A stretch of 64,000 bases of DNA from assembly GCF_030065535.1 (NCBI RefSeq), contig NZ_JASJND010000002.1, positions 1 through 64,000 on the forward strand, given 5' to 3'. The stretch comes from Microbacterium dauci. Lineage in GTDB: Bacteria > Actinomycetota > Actinomycetes > Actinomycetales > Microbacteriaceae. Under the pieces are notes generated by a model that worked only from the letters and a program-made list of their open reading frames with translations, ran no database searches and was not told the DNA's origin. Numbering within the stretch: position 1 is the stretch's first letter; each line of letters begins with the position of its first letter. Below are positions 62,947-64,000 of the stretch, in pieces. The translations under genes and the position numbers were made by a program.

Positions 62947-64000
62947 GTGCCCAAGCCTGTCGTGCTCATCGCCGAAGAACTCTCTCCCGCCACGATCGAG
63001 GCCCTCGGCCCCGACTTCGACATCCGCTCGGTCGACGGTGCGGACCGCGCCGCGCTGCTGCCGGCGCTGGCGGACGCCGACGCGGTGCTCATCCGCTCGG
63101 CGACGAAGATGGACGCGGAGGCGATCGCCGCAGCGCCGTCGCTGAAGGTCATCGCCCGCGCGGGCGTCGGCCTCGACAACGTCGACATCAAGTCGGCGAC
63201 AAGCGCCGGCGTCATGGTCGTCAACGCGCCGACCTCCAACATCATCTCGGCCGCCGAGCTCACGGTCGGGCACATCCTGAGCCTCGCCCGCCACATCCCG
63301 GCCGCCCATGCCTCGCTCGCCGCAGGCGCGTGGAAGCGTTCGTCGTTCACCGGGACCGAGCTCTTCGAGAAGACGGTCGGCATCATCGGCCTCGGCCGCA
63401 TCGGCGCCCTGATCGCCGCCCGCGTGCAGGCATTCGGCGTCTCGGTCGTCGCGTACGACCCCTATGTCACCCCGGCGCGCGCCCAGCAGCTCGGCGTCCA
63501 GCTCCTCCCGCTCGACGAGCTTCTGGCCACGAGCGACTTCGTGACGATCCACATGCCGAAGACGCCCGAGACGACCGGCATGATCGGCGCCGAGCAGTTC
63601 GAGATCATGAAGACGTCGGCCTACGTCGTGAATGTCGCGCGCGGCGGTCTTATCGACGAGGAGGCGCTGTACACCGCGCTCACCACGGGTCAGATCGCCG
63701 GTGCCGGTCTCGACGTCTTCACCTCGGAGCCCCCGAAGGAGGACGGCACGGCCTTCCCGCTGTTGTCGCTCCCGAACGTCGTGGTCACCCCGCACCTCGG
63801 GGCATCCACCGACGAAGCGCAGGAGAAGGCGGGTGTCTCGGTCGCGAAGTCGGTCAAGCTCGCGCTCGAGGGCGACTTGGTTCCGGATGCCGTGAACGTG
63901 GCCGGCGGCGTCATCGACCCCTTCGTGCGTCCCGGCATCGCCCTCGTCGAGCAGCTCGGCCAGATCTTCACCGGCCTCGCGCCGAGCGCGCTCACGAGCC
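62947..64000 (+). CDS. serA: D-3-phosphoglycerate dehydrogenase (5' part)
   Basis: 351 codons before the window ends. First step of serine synthesis. NAD fold VGIIGLGRIGALIAARV, catalytic Arg in NVARGGLIDEEAL, Glu in the DVFTSEPP region and His in VVVTPHLGASTDEAQEKAG. Full actinobacterial enzymes are about 530 residues with ASB and ACT domains, which lie beyond the edge; the ASB domain is just beginning here. GTG start with GAAGG upstream. Confidence 0.93.
   Translation, partial: MPKPVVLIAEELSPATIEALGPDFDIRSVDGADRAALLPALADADAVLIRSATKMDAEAIAAAPSLKVIARAGVGLDNVDIKSATSAGVMVVNAPTSNIISAAELTVGHILSLARHIPAAHASLAAGAWKRSSFTGTELFEKTVGIIGLGRIGALIAARVQAFGVSVVAYDPYVTPARAQQLGVQLLPLDELLATSDFVTIHMPKTPETTGMIGAEQFEIMKTSAYVVNVARGGLIDEEALYTALTTGQIAGAGLDVFTSEPPKEDGTAFPLLSLPNVVVTPHLGASTDEAQEKAGVSVAKSVKLALEGDLVPDAVNVAGGVIDPFVRPGIALVEQLGQIFTGLAPSALTS

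Overview
The window is a high-GC actinobacterial chromosome segment, most likely from Microbacteriaceae (Microbacterium-like). This rests on a C50-carotenoid operon, actinobacterial neighbourhoods (prfB-ftsE-ftsX-smpB-ssrA-hisN; DUF3039/pncB/murI/rph/rdgB), LigD with Pol-PE-Lig order next to Ku, GTG/TTG starts, frequent leaderless-type promoters, and the recurring codon pairs GAT-GCC and GCA-TCC. No phage, insertion sequence or CRISPR array is visible. The first ~78 bases are a G/C homopolymer that looks like a contig-edge artefact.

Layout. 77-5580 (-): a translationally coupled operon idi-crtE-crtB-crtI-crtYe-crtYf-crtEb for a decaprenoxanthin-type C50 carotenoid, divergent from a MarR regulator, with a perfect palindrome between them. 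6217-10105: initiator tRNA, a nitrilase-family amidase, a class I aminotransferase and a membrane-anchored HtrA protease. 10158-17142: a cell-surface polymer region with three CDP-glycerol glycerophosphotransferase-like proteins, a GT2 glycosyltransferase and a LicC-like nucleotidyltransferase. 17329-20282: an ABC ATPase with a repetitive acidic N-terminus plus its membrane partner. 20322-24105: DUF3039, pncB, murI, rph, rdgB. 24206-29199: CDF metal exporter, ligD/ku (non-homologous end joining), DedA protein. 29276-33882: tRNA-Leu and a TAD pilus operon. 33891-39112 (-): a four-gene operon joining a cellulose-synthase-like GT2, a STAS protein, an RsbW-like kinase and a fused GH26-like/OpgC-like acyltransferase. 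39214-47544: MFS transporter, prfB, ftsEX, smpB, SIMPL protein, zinc-ribbon SDR, Nudix hydrolase and tmRNA. 47633-50716: lipoprotein, hisN, tRNA-Lys, flavin disulfide oxidoreductase. 50718-54219: IclR regulator divergent from a CoA-transferase/thiolase operon for acetoacetate-type 3-oxoacids. 54554-56745: otsAB trehalose synthesis. 56755-61890: ilvD-ilvB-ilvN-ilvC branched-chain amino acid synthesis. The window ends inside serA.

The most unusual unit is the 33891-39112 operon. It places a serine-phosphorylation partner-switch pair between a processive polysaccharide synthase and an extracellular acyltransferase fused to a GH26-like domain whose nucleophile position reads Asp instead of Glu. 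The synthase itself carries an extra helical block of about 150 residues inside its catalytic domain. I read it as a partner-switch-controlled, acyl-decorated exopolysaccharide system; the polymer is unknown.

A second window-wide signal is promoter architecture. About sixteen genes on both strands have a TANNNT-type -10 box placed 5-8 bases before the start codon with no room for a ribosome binding site, which predicts leaderless mRNAs.
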